A stretch of DNA of 64,000 nucleotides. Origin: Nymphaea colorata. Lineage: Eukaryota > Streptophyta > Magnoliopsida > Nymphaeales > Nymphaeaceae. Numbering within the stretch: the first letter of the stretch is position 1; every line of letters starts with the position of its first letter. The notes under the pieces were generated by a model. That model did no database searches and was not told the origin of the DNA. It saw nothing but the letters and a program-made list of their open reading frames with translations. The position numbers were made by a program, and so were the translations under genes. The stretch is from the NCBI RefSeq assembly GCF_008831285.2, contig NC_045145.1, positions 18,412,802 through 18,476,801 on the forward strand, given 5' to 3'. Of the stretch, positions 22,212 to 38,793 are shown piece after piece.

Positions 22212-23075
22212 ATGGTTGTTGGGGGTCATGTTGCTTATTGGACAGCATCCTGCATTTGGAAATTTGAAGAAACGACCATTAATGTTCGTTTCTCTAGATG
22301 TTTGACAATTCTCTTTTTCCACCACCAGCATCCATGGAGACCACCATTTTTCTCCTCCTGCTGCTTCCTCCTTTTATCAGCTCAGTTGAAGGAGAGCCGA
22401 TCATCACAAATGATTGATCACCTTATGCTGTTTGTCTTCAGAAGATGCTACAGGCAAGTGCAGCAACATAGAAGTTTGAGCAGCATTTGCCAGGCGAACA
22501 AGGATATAGATTTCCTGAATGAAAGCGGACGTACAACTATCAACATTAGGAAGAGTGAAGACCACCATCTGTTGTCCCCATCTGTCGTCCTCAAGAGTAG
22601 AGGAGACGCTGATCCCAAAGATCAGAGTTTTTCAGGATTATCCCGGGCATCGGTAACAATCAACGGCATCAATTTAATGAGAAGAAAAATAACAAGAAGG
22701 TTTTTAGGATCATAGGCTATAGCTGGAGAATCTGATTTCATTTTGCATATACATATAGTCATGTACTTTATTGCGCCGCCCCCGAAGTCTTATGAAAAGT
22801 AATGTGCTTGCCCCCGCTCATTAGACATAGATGGATGGCGGCAACAGCACTGTTCAGCGTGGGAAAACAATTATTGCTTGGCGCACTATAATTAATTCGC
22901 TGGACTTTCAGAAAGTTCCAACAAGGAAACGGAATTTATAGACGGTTTGACAAATGAAAGAGAAGTTACTCTACAAGGAATACGTGTTTAAGCATAAGGA
23001 CGAATGGCCCGCGGTACTTCGGTTTTACAGAAGGAGAGTGGGAGCCAATTCTGACGCAGAGCTACGTGCATACAT
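22212..23075 (+). pseudogene. mTERF-family pseudogene, cluster copy 5
   Basis: A decayed relative of copy 4. The N-terminal third is recognisable: an ATG at 22212 in the same context, a CCACCAGCATCCATGGAG block matching the leader of copy 4, QMIDHLMLF for the MDYLVNS block, and DFLNESGRTTINIRK for the FLKESEFADAEIRK repeat. The frame ends at 22715. About 22716–22950 has no mTERF similarity. The C-terminus reappears at 22954 as MKEKLLYKEYVFKHKDEWPAVL, matching the last block of copy 4. Most of the repeat array is thus lost or replaced. Confidence 0.8.
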
Positions 23076-24166
23076 GATCAAGAAAAAACATTTTGTACTG
23101 CACTGTACTTTTTTGGGTTTCCTCCAGCATTCTCCATTTTTTAATAATTTTGTATGTTCGGATTCTTGAAATTGCTCATTTGGCTTATTAGCTAGGGGAT
23201 TAATCGGTCATGGACTAGATGAAAATGGTTGTTTCCCTGGGATCAAAGTGAAAATTGTGGATCCCTAATGCTGTAACCAGCTTCGACGTTGCTGAACAAA
23301 ATTATTCTTCTTGCTAGGAGAATCTAAGGACGGACATGGTTTGAGCTTCTACTGAAATAGTCTTCTTCAAGTCAAAGTGGTTAGGTTGCACAACGGGGGC
23401 TTCTATTCTTACTTCCTTCCTGTTGGTAAAACCGCAAACCCTATCAACTTTTTCTTTTTTACATTATTGTTGCGATGGTAAGCCATGCTGACTTATCCAA
23501 GCTATTTTCTGTCTAATTCACTATTCTGGGTATGACATCTATAACATAAATTTTGGTTCCCAAGAATGCAAACTACAAAAATTGTCGCATTCATTGCTTT
23601 TCTCTTAATCTTTCCTTCTTGAGTAGGGATTATAATGGCACTTAAATTAGCTGGTGGAGGTGCTTATTACAATTATGGCTGAAATGCTTTCTAGGACGCT
23701 GGATAAGCCTATGACAAAATTGAGAAGATGGAACTTTGTTCTTAGATACATAAAAAAGAGTAACTAGGCGGCCTTCTTTCTTTTTAATTAACAATGCAGC
23801 AGCAGAACACCTTTTTCTTATGGAAAAGACTGCGATGATGACAACAGCATTATATGAGTAAATAACCCACATTTCATGTTTGCATGAACATGCATGCTGT
23901 CGACATACAAGTTGTGTTGTAGGTGTATGAGCTCATGTTCATGGCACCTAATATTTCAGAGCTTTTACAAAAAAGAGACTATATGGAATTCTTTCTCTTA
24001 ACACGCAAGAATACAACATTTGGAGATTGCTGAAAATGCACTAACAGGACTTTGTCAAAGGAATACATAGAAGGCAACTTCTTAAAGCCAAAGATAGAGA
24101 AATGTGACACATGCCAATATCTAAATTATGAATGGCACAAGATGGTGAAGAATTGGAACAAGTCCA
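23076..24166. other. Spacer between the mTERF cluster and the CDPK gene
   Basis: I see no gene. The left end resembles the 3' flank of copy 4. The right end should hold the 3' UTR of the CDPK, which is transcribed from the minus strand and stops at 24167. No further element was recognised. Confidence 0.4.
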
Positions 24167-29396
<5,230 letters not shown>

Positions 29397-32300
29397 CTCC
29401 GGCCGGCGTCGTCGGCTCTCTCCCTCTCCGCTCCGGGAATGCCGCAAAGGTAAATGGAATGAAGGGAAAGAGTCGTGGCCTCGTGGGGAGAGTGATCGGA
29501 TTTGGGGAAAGAGGGAAAGCGGCCTCCCTCTTTTTGTGCCTGCGTCGCCACGTTCGGACAATTTCCCTCCCTTTCTTTCTTCTTCTTTTTTTTTTTTTTC
29601 TCTCAAAATATTTTTATCCGATACAACATAACGTGATTAGCAACATTGTTTACACAATCAAGTCTCTGTATTTCAATGTGTTAGCCTCTTTATATCACAT
29701 CCGGTTCCAAAATCCAATGGTCTTACGAGCTCAAGTCCAAACTGCGGGGTTTATTGATCACCTTTGACCATGGATGTTTTCAATGCATTCTAGTTGCGTT
29801 GTCAGTTTGATTTCTATGAGTATTACTTTTATGTTGCGCAAATAATGTGTACACTCTTCACCCAAGCCTCGATGCAACCTTAGACGCCGCCCAAGGCAAG
29901 TTGGGGGCACCTCTAGGCCGAGAACGGAACACTCTCGTCCAAAAGAATGAAGTTGTTCGCAAAATAAAATAATACTAAGAAGCACATGTCATTGTCTCTC
30001 ATGCCAGCAAATGTGAAAAAACAAAAAGACTTTGATGGGTATCCGTAAATATGCAAAATTGTTAGGTGGCTCCCGTTGAATGTGCAACTGTTCCAACCGA
30101 ACCCACGGAATTCTCGCCCTCGGACTGGACATGGTCAAGCTTGGTAGGAATTCAAACGGGTCGGTGAACAGATGGATATAAAGATCTGAAAATCTATTCA
30201 GAGGGGATCCAGATCTTCTCAATCATTTAATTTCGGATCCGATTAATTGGCCTTAGCTTGTACGATTCGGACTCAGATTCGACATTGCTCGGATCTGATT
30301 CAAGTTTTCTGGATCCGCTGCTTGCGTTTTGTTTTACACATTACATTTGGACATAGAATGATCCGTAAACCATACCCGCTCCGTTTTCGTTATTGCGCAA
30401 GGAGAGCTGTTCAAAATTGAAAGAAGAAAATGAAACTCAACGGACGAGTGATGAACGGTGATTGGTGGCTTTCCTTCAATACGATCCGCTGGTTTGACTT
30501 GGAAAAAGCCAACACGCTTCATTGAATCGGAACGCTGTCATTTTGTGTGTGTGTGGGCGCACGCGCGTTGCTGGAAGAAGGCAGGATGTCTGGAAGTCAA
30601 ATAATTCGGATTTTTTTTTTTAAGTTCATCAAATGTCATTAATTGAATGCTTAAAAGTGCGCTTCAACTAAATGTTTAATGTATTCAAGCTCTAAAAACT
30701 AAATTTGTGCAAAAATTTTAAAAAAAAATCGTCAAAGCTAAAGCACATATACCCCTACCATTAGGAAGAATATATATATATATATATATATTCTACTAAT
30801 GTTCATGGTAACCATGAATATTAGTAGAACGAACTGACCAAAAAATTGAAACGGAACAGTCGATTTTAAAACTGCGTTATGAAAACTGTATGTATGTCTG
30901 TGGGAGTCAAAACTCTAGATCCAAGGTTTTTAAGATCTTTACAGATCTCTGGCAACCTCATATAATATAGCCTTGTCCAGCGAAAATTCTTTTTTGGTTG
31001 ACTCCTCTTTTTTTAGTCAATTAAAAATATTGTTGCCATCAAACGCGGGATATAGTTAATTAGAATATTCTGGTGGCTGTTGATTATTTTACTTGTACAG
31101 GCAAAGTAAACAATACACTGTTGGCAGCCGGAAACGACAAGGGTGCGCCGGCGCCCCAAATGTCCGGTGACTTTGAGCCAAAAGAACGGAAGTGAACTTT
31201 TTTGAGTTTTTCTCAAACCAGTCGCCTACATGAATTCAGTAACTTAGCGTGTGTTTGCTTGCTTACCACGGATCTGATCTTCAGTCGAACTCAGATTCCC
31301 AGACGGCGACCATGTATGGTCTGAGATCCTTAACATCTCATCTCAAATTCATGAATTAAATATCTGACTTTAAATTCACGGTTTTCAAAATGTGGCATGC
31401 ATTTGAGATCCTCGGTTTGTTTAAATTGAGGATTTCTCAAAGCACACCCTTTTAAGCAGCTTCGGATCTAAAATTTGAAGCTTATCAAATGCAGGCTTAA
31501 GGAATTGTTTAGCATTAGGAATATTATGTCTCTGTGTTACAAATCCAGATTCATAAAAAACATTAATAAATATACTCAATCTTTTGAGTAGATTCATGAG
31601 ACATTCATGTACGAGACATTCATGTACCCAAAAGATTGAATCAAGTTCAACAATTCTAGTGTCGAATGATCAATCTTATTTTAGGATACTCACAAATATC
31701 TACTCTTCCATTCCACTTTTTAGTTAGTTAGGAAGCACAATATGTTTGACGATTTCTTTAACCGTTAGCTTTTAAACTTCACGCATTCTTTTCGCTTGCG
31801 TCATTAGCTTTTAGATCATTTGCAAAAGGATTTCTTCTTTACGATATATAAAGTCAAATAAAACTCGCCAATAGTGGCTCCTAATAACCTTTGACCAGGC
31901 AAGGTGGGGGTAGGTGTGCGTTACGTGTGAGCACCCAAAAAAAAACTTTTCATTTTTATATTAATATTTCTTTTCTCATTTATATATTGGTACCTTTTAA
32001 AAAATTTTAATTCTATACCAAGTGTCTTTTAGCCAAAATTAAATGGCTCTGCCACCACTGGTCCAGATTGGAGTATGGCCGTCTAGTGTCTGTCAAAGTC
32101 GCTGATCAAACGTTTCCATTGATCCTAATAATCGTTTACCGCTTTCTGAACTTGCGTGTGTGGATTACATGATTTTGACAGGTCATTCTTTCAACATGCT
32201 GTTTGGCTCACAGTAAACTCATATATAAGAAAAGAAACTTGATTTTACAGGCAAAATAAGTTCATCTAAACTAATGCCAAAATCAGAGTTCTAATGTAGT

Positions 32301-33028
32301 TTTAGCGTCTTTCCTATATGTCTGACAGCAACGTGCCCATCCTTCGCTGGTAGATTCTCATCTACGCTAGAATGGTGGCCGCTTTTACAAGAGGGCCAGA
32401 CTCGGTCTTAAACCAGGCCGAGTTTGGTGATATGTGTGGTGGTTTGAAATAAGAAAAACATGTTTTATTCTGCAGCAAATGAACGTAGATTTTAGTGGTG
32501 TGCTTTGGACATTATAAAAAGTATTCAAGTTACTTTAGTGCACTAGTTAGCTTAAAATAGCTTTGGTGATTAAAGAATGCGACTACTTTTTATTCTAGTT
32601 GATCGAAGAACTCGAAAATTTTCCTAGCTTTGCGACCTTAAAAAGTTTTGAATTTATGAATCGAAATTTGTATATCCTGTCGGATCGAACGGCTAATGAC
32701 TTGGTTTTCTGGCTTGCTCTTCGAGATAGAGTCCAAGCGAAGAAGTGCGTCATCTTTGTGGAGTGGTTGAAGAGAAGAGGAGCAGGTGGGTTTTCTCGAA
32801 TAGCGTGCCTTACGTAGGAAGAAATCGACGACCCATATCATATCTTTGAAGATATCCTACTTATTTGGCTGATTGCCCGTTTAGTTAATGCGCATGGATT
32901 TGGTTTGAAGGTTTCACTTCTTCGGCTCATGTTTCATCAACTTGGCAGTCTTTTCTAATCTGTTTCCTTTTTCATTCGAAGGAGTTGGTTGTCAAGATCT
33001 GGTAGAGAAAAAGAGACAGAAAGAGAGG
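29397..33028. other. Divergent intergenic region between the CDPK and IST1-like genes
   Basis: It holds the upstream regions of two divergently transcribed genes. 29400–29610 is the CDPK leader (a polypyrimidine run on the plus strand at 29575–29602). 30180–30320 is rich in GGATCC/GATCCG motifs like 19020–19450. 30770–30790 is a (TA)n run followed by a palindrome (separate entry). 31250–31500 resembles plant MITE-like spacer sequence without clear ends. 32940–33028 is probably the IST1-like 5' UTR. No other gene was recognised. Confidence 0.45.
30791..30829. repeat. Near-perfect 39-bp palindrome beside a (TA)n run
   Basis: The left arm TTCTACTAATGTTCATGGT is the reverse complement of the right arm ACCATGAATATTAGTAGAA except for one mismatch, with one base between the arms. 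It directly follows the (TA)n at about 30770–30790. A cruciform or a remnant of an inverted-repeat element is possible. No function can be read. Confidence 0.75.
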
Positions 33029-36000
33029 ATGTCGAAGCTGAATGCCTTCTTCAACAAGGGAGCCAGGGTCGCAAAATGGTATCGTTCCTCCCATTGTTTA
33101 ATTCATTTTCCAGAATTACTTATTTGTTTTTCATCTAGTTCGTAGCTGCCATTGACGCATTAATCATGCTTATTATCAAATTTTAGTTCATTGCTGATTG
33201 CTTATGTTTGATTTCCCGCCATCGTAGTTACTATCGCAGACATTGTAGCTTCAGGCCCTTTGGGGTCAGCTACAAGCTTCCACAAGGGTAGACAGAGAAA
33301 GGGAATTTGCTACTAGTTTTTGAGGTAGTGTTGCATATTAGTTAAGTGGGGATTCACAGCCACTCAAAATTGCTGCAGCATAGACCGCTCGTGGAATCTA
33401 AATTGGCAGCAGAATTTTTTTTATGTAGCTGTATTTCTAGTGTGTCTATCACGGATTTGGTTGCATGACATAGGGTCTATACCGTGCAAAATGGTAGAAT
33501 TCTGCCGGAATTTGGTCTTTCGGTTCACGTCGTTAGCTGATCATGTATTCCTTGTATAGTAAATGAAGTTCGAGAGCTACAGAGATGGTTATCTTGGATC
33601 TGATGCCTGGCTTATTATGGAAGTCATTAACCTACGCACCAGATAAACTATCTTAAGCTTACGCTGTTCGGAGTAGTTTAATCTTTCCTAGTAGTTTCCT
33701 ACCTGTACGCCACTGAGTTGCCTTTTAAGGCCACTCTGAAAGTGCCACCTACCCGTTTAAGGCCCCTCTGAAAACGCTGTCCTTTTTGAAGAGGTTTGTG
33801 ATGTTAAGCCGCTCTTTCTGGAGTTTGTTCAGTTGGTTACTCTTGCGGATCAGTAGGTTCTTATGCTAAAAATCATTTAAGGATGGTATTTCTTTGTTCA
33901 ATATTGGTTCTCTTTCCAATAAGTATAATGATCGAAGCTTCGTTCCTTCAGTAAAACACTTTTGAACTTGGCTTTGCCACGAATAAAGTTGCTAAGGAAT
34001 AGAAGAGAGATCCAGCTGAAGCAATTGCGCAGAGAAATCGCCAAACTCCTGCAGACTGGCCAAGAGGCAACAGCTTGCATACGAGTAAAGACAATGCTGC
34101 CTTTTCTTTCTCAATTTCCTTCTTAACATTTCAGAAGCTGTCTGATGTGTTGGGTTTACATTCAGGTGGAGCATATAATCAGAGAAAAGAAAATGATGGA
34201 CGCACAGGAAATTATTGAGCTATTCTCTGAGCTGATTATTGTCCGCCTTCCAATTATGGAGACACAAAGGTAACGGACGCTTAACCTTGTCCTGCAGAGG
34301 TGGTATCTAAAAAAAAAAATGATGGCATGAGTGTTCATACTTTTGATGTAACTGCTTCTTCTTTATATCGGCAAAATGGTGACCTGATCTTCGTTGGATT
34401 TCCTGGCGACCCTTTTTCTTACAAATCCACTTTGCTAAGAGTATTTAGATCGTTGTGGGAATTTTTGCTGCCTCGAATTTTGCTGCACTAGTGGATTTTT
34501 CAACAGTCCCTAGAGTCATTTATCAGTCATCTTTAACTGGTTGATGAATCATCATTCGTACTAAAAATGCAAGTTCTGATTTACACAGGACATGTATTAT
34601 CTTTTTCTGCGACATGCTTAACTGGCGTGAACCTGGTCAAGTGCTTGTGTTGCAGCTGGCTGTTTTGTACTATTTATAATAATAATCGAAACCCACACCA
34701 ACACCAGCCACTGTCTCTTCGTTTAGTTTGTTGCTTGGTTATCTGCCGCACTGCAGTAACTTGTTGAAGTCTTATTTTTTAGCACATAAACTAATGGATG
34801 CTAATTGGTCGATCATATTATATACATTGGTCTGTTCCGTAATAAATTGGAAATAACTCTCGGTTACCTCCAAATTACTATGTTACCACATCGAATGCCT
34901 AAATTGTGTAATGACCTTTCAGGGAATGCCCTCTAGATCTAAAAGAGGCAATTTCAACTCTCTGTTTTGCTGCACCAAGGTGTGCAGACCTACCAGAGCT
35001 GCTGCAAGTTCAAACGTTGTTTGCTGCAAAATATGGGAAAGAATTTGTTGCTGCTGCAACAGAACTTATGCCAGATTCTGCTGTCAACCGCCAGGTTTGT
35101 TTAATGGAGACCATGATGGCCTCGCTGTTAACATTGTGACTTTGCACTTAATTCTTTTGCTTTATGTATGATCTACTGCAGGTAATTGAATTGCTATCTG
35201 TCCGTGCTCCTCCTGTTGAGGAGAAGCTAAAGCTACTTAAGGAGATAGCAGAAGAGCATGAACTACACTGGGACCCAACTGCTACGGAAAAGGAACTTTT
35301 GAAGTCTCACGAAGACTTGCTGGTAAGCTTGCTCTAGTTCTATAATGCTTTGTACCTGTTACTTTGTTTCCTCTTGACCCTTCTCTCCATAGCATGGCCC
35401 AACCAAATTCACCAGTGGATCCAAAGTTCGATTTCCCAAAGAGAAGCATGCCGAGCGATTCTATTCTGGGGCAGCTGGCGATTCACACAAACAAGCGGAT
35501 TCAGAGGCAGCTTTTGAGACTTCAGATCTTCCAGAAGTTCCTCAAGGTTCAGTTCCAAAAAATATTGGGTCAGGAATAACCACAAGCGCCACCCCAGCTG
35601 CTTCCTCCCAGGATTCAGCTGTGGTTTCTGCGATGGATGCACATGATATGTCAGCCCATATGAAACAACATCCAGGTGAAGATGTTTCAGGTGCACCCAG
35701 TTGCGGGAGAGAACATGTAGGCCTAGCCACCAATGGAAGTGTTCCAGGCCCACCCTGTTATGCAGGATCCAACAGCTCAGTTAACAGGGTTCATATGCTG
35801 CCGTTGAACCTTGGTGCATATTTCAGTACACCCTCTTGTATTGCTCCTGAAAACGAGTTTCATGAGAAGAAGGTGGGTTTGCATCCCGATAAAGTAAAGT
35901 TGGAATCTCCCCCTTGTGTAGCACCTAGCAGTCTGTTAGAAACCACAGAGGAAAATCACCTGTTTCCCAGTTTAGATTCACGCTCAACATCATCTGCTGA

Positions 36001-36583
36001 AGATAAGAGTTCAGCCGCTCAGGAAGGGAAAGAATTCCCTTGCTGTCCACAAGCGACATCTGGGTCATCTCTCAGTCAACATCCCCCTTCAATTTCAAGA
36101 ACCAAGGTGGATTCTGCTGTCAGCTTTCAGGATGTTTTGGTAGCTGCCGAGCAGGCTGCTGAAACTGCCGAGCGTGCTGCTGCTGCTGCTCGTTCAGCTG
36201 CAAGTCTAGCACAAATCAGAATCTCTGAGATTTACATGAAAAAGAACAATGATCCCACTGAAATTGGAAACGAAGGTGTTTTCCACAAGAAGGAATCACA
36301 TGATTCTCTGTCCGTGGCATCGAGGAAACATGTTAACAGTGGAGATGAACCTTCATACCCACTTGCACCCCAAGCCAAGGAGCAACATCATAGGTCAGAC
36401 ACATCAGCTCTCCCTTCTTATGGCACAGAAGTGAGGGGGTCGTTCGGTTTTGGTAAGCAAGGTGATGGGCATCTGTCATCTCATCAGCCTCAGCAATCAG
36501 CCTCAACGGATGATGATCCTGATTTCTCTTACCCGAATTTGTTTAAGTCTCAGGGTTCCAATAGCTGCCATACTGGTTTTTGA
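33029..36583 (+). CDS. IST1-like ESCRT-III-associated protein, complete, 6 exons
   Basis: Exons: 33029–33078, 33952–34084, 34166–34269, 34923–35094, 35182–35322, 35393–36583. They join in phase to 596 aa plus TGA. IST1 proteins regulate the AAA-ATPase VPS4 and bind CHMP1 in endosomal multivesicular-body sorting. The N-terminal IST1 domain (about 8–175) starts MSKLNAFFNKGARVAKCKTLL and includes RIKLLRNRREIQLKQLRREIA, HIIREKKMMDAQEIIELFSEL and YGKEFVAAATELMPDSAVNR. A long low-complexity Ser/Pro-rich region follows. An Ala-rich amphipathic helix at about 446–480 (DVLVAAEQAAETAERAAAAA) is a feature I associate with plant IST1-like proteins. It is transcribed divergently from the CDPK. An in-frame extension upstream of 33029 exists but lacks another suitable Met near the conserved start. 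Confidence 0.93.
33079..33951 (+). other. IST1-like intron 1
   Basis: An 873-bp intron bounded by GT at 33079 and AG at 33950–33951, interrupting the Cys codon of AKCKT. I see nothing else in it. Confidence 0.85.
34270..34922 (+). other. IST1-like intron 3
   Basis: A 653-bp intron with GTAACG donor and TTTCAG acceptor, interrupting an Arg codon. No embedded feature recognised. Confidence 0.85.
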
Positions 36584-37966
36584 TCCATGATAGCTCATAG
36601 CTGGCTTGTTTGCGGGATCATGGTTGTAGTATTACTGTCATCCTGTTCACTGCTGTTATGTGATTGAAAAAATTGTGTATAAAGTTTGGCACGAGTGCAC
36701 AAACTAGACCATTGTTAGCATTCTCTATTATTTATGAAATTGCTTCAATAATTGCACACCTTTGAAATATGCTGGAAGGCGCTTAAGCAATGTTAGCTCC
36801 AAAAAAGTAGGTCTGCGTGGAAAGTCACCATGTATGATATTCCATATTTGTCTAACTTTGGCTGGCTTAAAGATATTGAAGTAGGACGGCGTCGAGATTG
36901 GCATCAGATAGTTTCTCGCTAACTCGAAAAAGTTCTGTGCCAAATGATCCTGGACCTTCCAGATGAATGGATGACCAGTGGCTACTTTTTTCATTCGGTT
37001 ATTAACAGAAGTTCTGGAAGCTGTGCCACATTAAACCATGAAGGACCTCAACCACATATTGAAGCATGGAGAACGCCATGTTTGTTTCATCTTACGGAGT
37101 TTTAACACCTTCCAGCTAGTGAATTTGGCGATTTACCAGAGGATCTAATGATAAGAAACGTGCATTTCGTGCAGACCGAATGATGAAACGCCTCTTGTGG
37201 TGCAGCTGGATTCTGCAGAGAAAAACTAGCTCTGCTAATTGACGTGACACATTGTTAGAGTCGCAGCGAAGTCCAGGGTCCTTAGTCATTAGGGCACGAT
37301 AGGTTCTACCTTATAGTGAGATGAGTCGGGTCGGTGGAGAACCTAAATGTAATAAACCCTGCCCCAGGTTAATACAGAATACTGTATTTTAGCTTAAGAG
37401 GTTTACCCTAATCGAAGTAGAAGTGTTTTCATCTGAGTGAGGAGGCTGGGCTTTCTAGTGTACGTGTAAATTTAAGGGTGTTGTTAGCAAAGCTAACACA
37501 CATTCAAGTCCTATAAAAAAGATTTAGCACTGGAGCTGGCATTGGCATGTGGTCTACCAGTACAGGACAACTCCAGAGCTTGCATACTCTTTCAGTTGAA
37601 ACTAAACGCATGGTACTTCTTACAACGCCTGGGCTTTGTTGGATGTGAGCTGGCAGGAATGCAAGCGGAGAAGGGCTCAGTGGTTTGCTGATCCAGTATA
37701 AAATATCTCAGGTGGTCAGCGAGCAGGCAATTACACAAAATGTATGACGACAGTTTCCCAAGAACAGTTCCGTGTATCTGTGAAGCCCAGGACCAGATTG
37801 CAAGGACTAGACACAATCAACCAATCAATCAATCAATTGATCTTCAGTTTTTTTTACAGCAAAAAAAAATCAGGAAAATTAGTTCTAATTAGCAGGCTGG
37901 AAGAAAAAACAACCTCCCCAAGCCCCAACACACAATTTCTACTTCAGTTAGACATGCCCACCAATT
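36584..37966. other. Convergent 3' spacer between the IST1-like and LRR receptor genes
   Basis: It carries the 3' ends of two convergent genes. On the minus strand, 36994–36728 is open for 88 codons and could be part of something coding-like (RNYLMPISTPSYFNIFKP), but I recognise no family and see no gene model around it. The right end (37600–37966) should contain the 3' UTR of the LRR receptor gene. Confidence 0.4.
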
Positions 37967-38755
37967 TCAGACGGCTACAATGGAGCTGAGCTGTTCAAAG
38001 ATAGTTCTGATATCAGGCCTCTCATTTACAGGACGAATACACCTCAGGGAAATTGTAAGCACCTCGTCAACTTCCTTTGGATATTCTTCACCATGAAAAA
38101 TGTCACGGTCGTAGCATTCCGTAATTCGCCCTTGGCTGGAGCACAGTTGGACCCAATCTGTAAGATCCACTGCACCAGAATTCCCCGAGATTATATCACC
38201 AGCACTTTTCCCTGTTAGAAGTTCCATCAAGATCACCCCAAAGGAGTACACGTCGGCTCTTGATGAAGGGTATGGCTTGCTGGCTGTAGCCAGCTCAGGA
38301 GCTCGGTATCCAAGTGCTCCCAGGTTCAGAATATGGTCTGCAGTGCTTGAAGATGTCATCAAACGGTGAAGGCTGTAATCTGTAAGCCTCACAGAAAGAT
38401 CAGGATATGTCAAGAGAATATTTGTTGGCTTTAGGTTGCCATGAGGTAACCCTTTCTCATAGTGGAGGTAGCATAGACATCGTGCAACATCAACTGCAAT
38501 GTCGAGTCTTTTGCTGAATGATAATGGTGATTGTCTTCTAGGGGAAGTCCCTGGAAGCCACAACAAAAGGGGTGTTATATCATGGAGATATGATGTAGTA
38601 AAAACACTCCACAAGGACGGTATATCCTGGAGATATGATGTAGTAAAACACTCTATAATCATGTTAATATTGACATATAATGTGGCAAAATACTCCGCGA
38701 AATGCAGCTGCTATGTCTTCGCAATGAAATGTAACAAAATACTCACCTCTCTCTC

Positions 38756-38793
<38 letters not shown>

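Noticed and set aside
29397-29606. In-frame 70-residue N-terminal extension of the CDPK
   Set aside because: The CDPK start MGNQ with Gly2 is typical, and the extension is a purine-rich leader translated as Lys/Glu/Arg low complexity.
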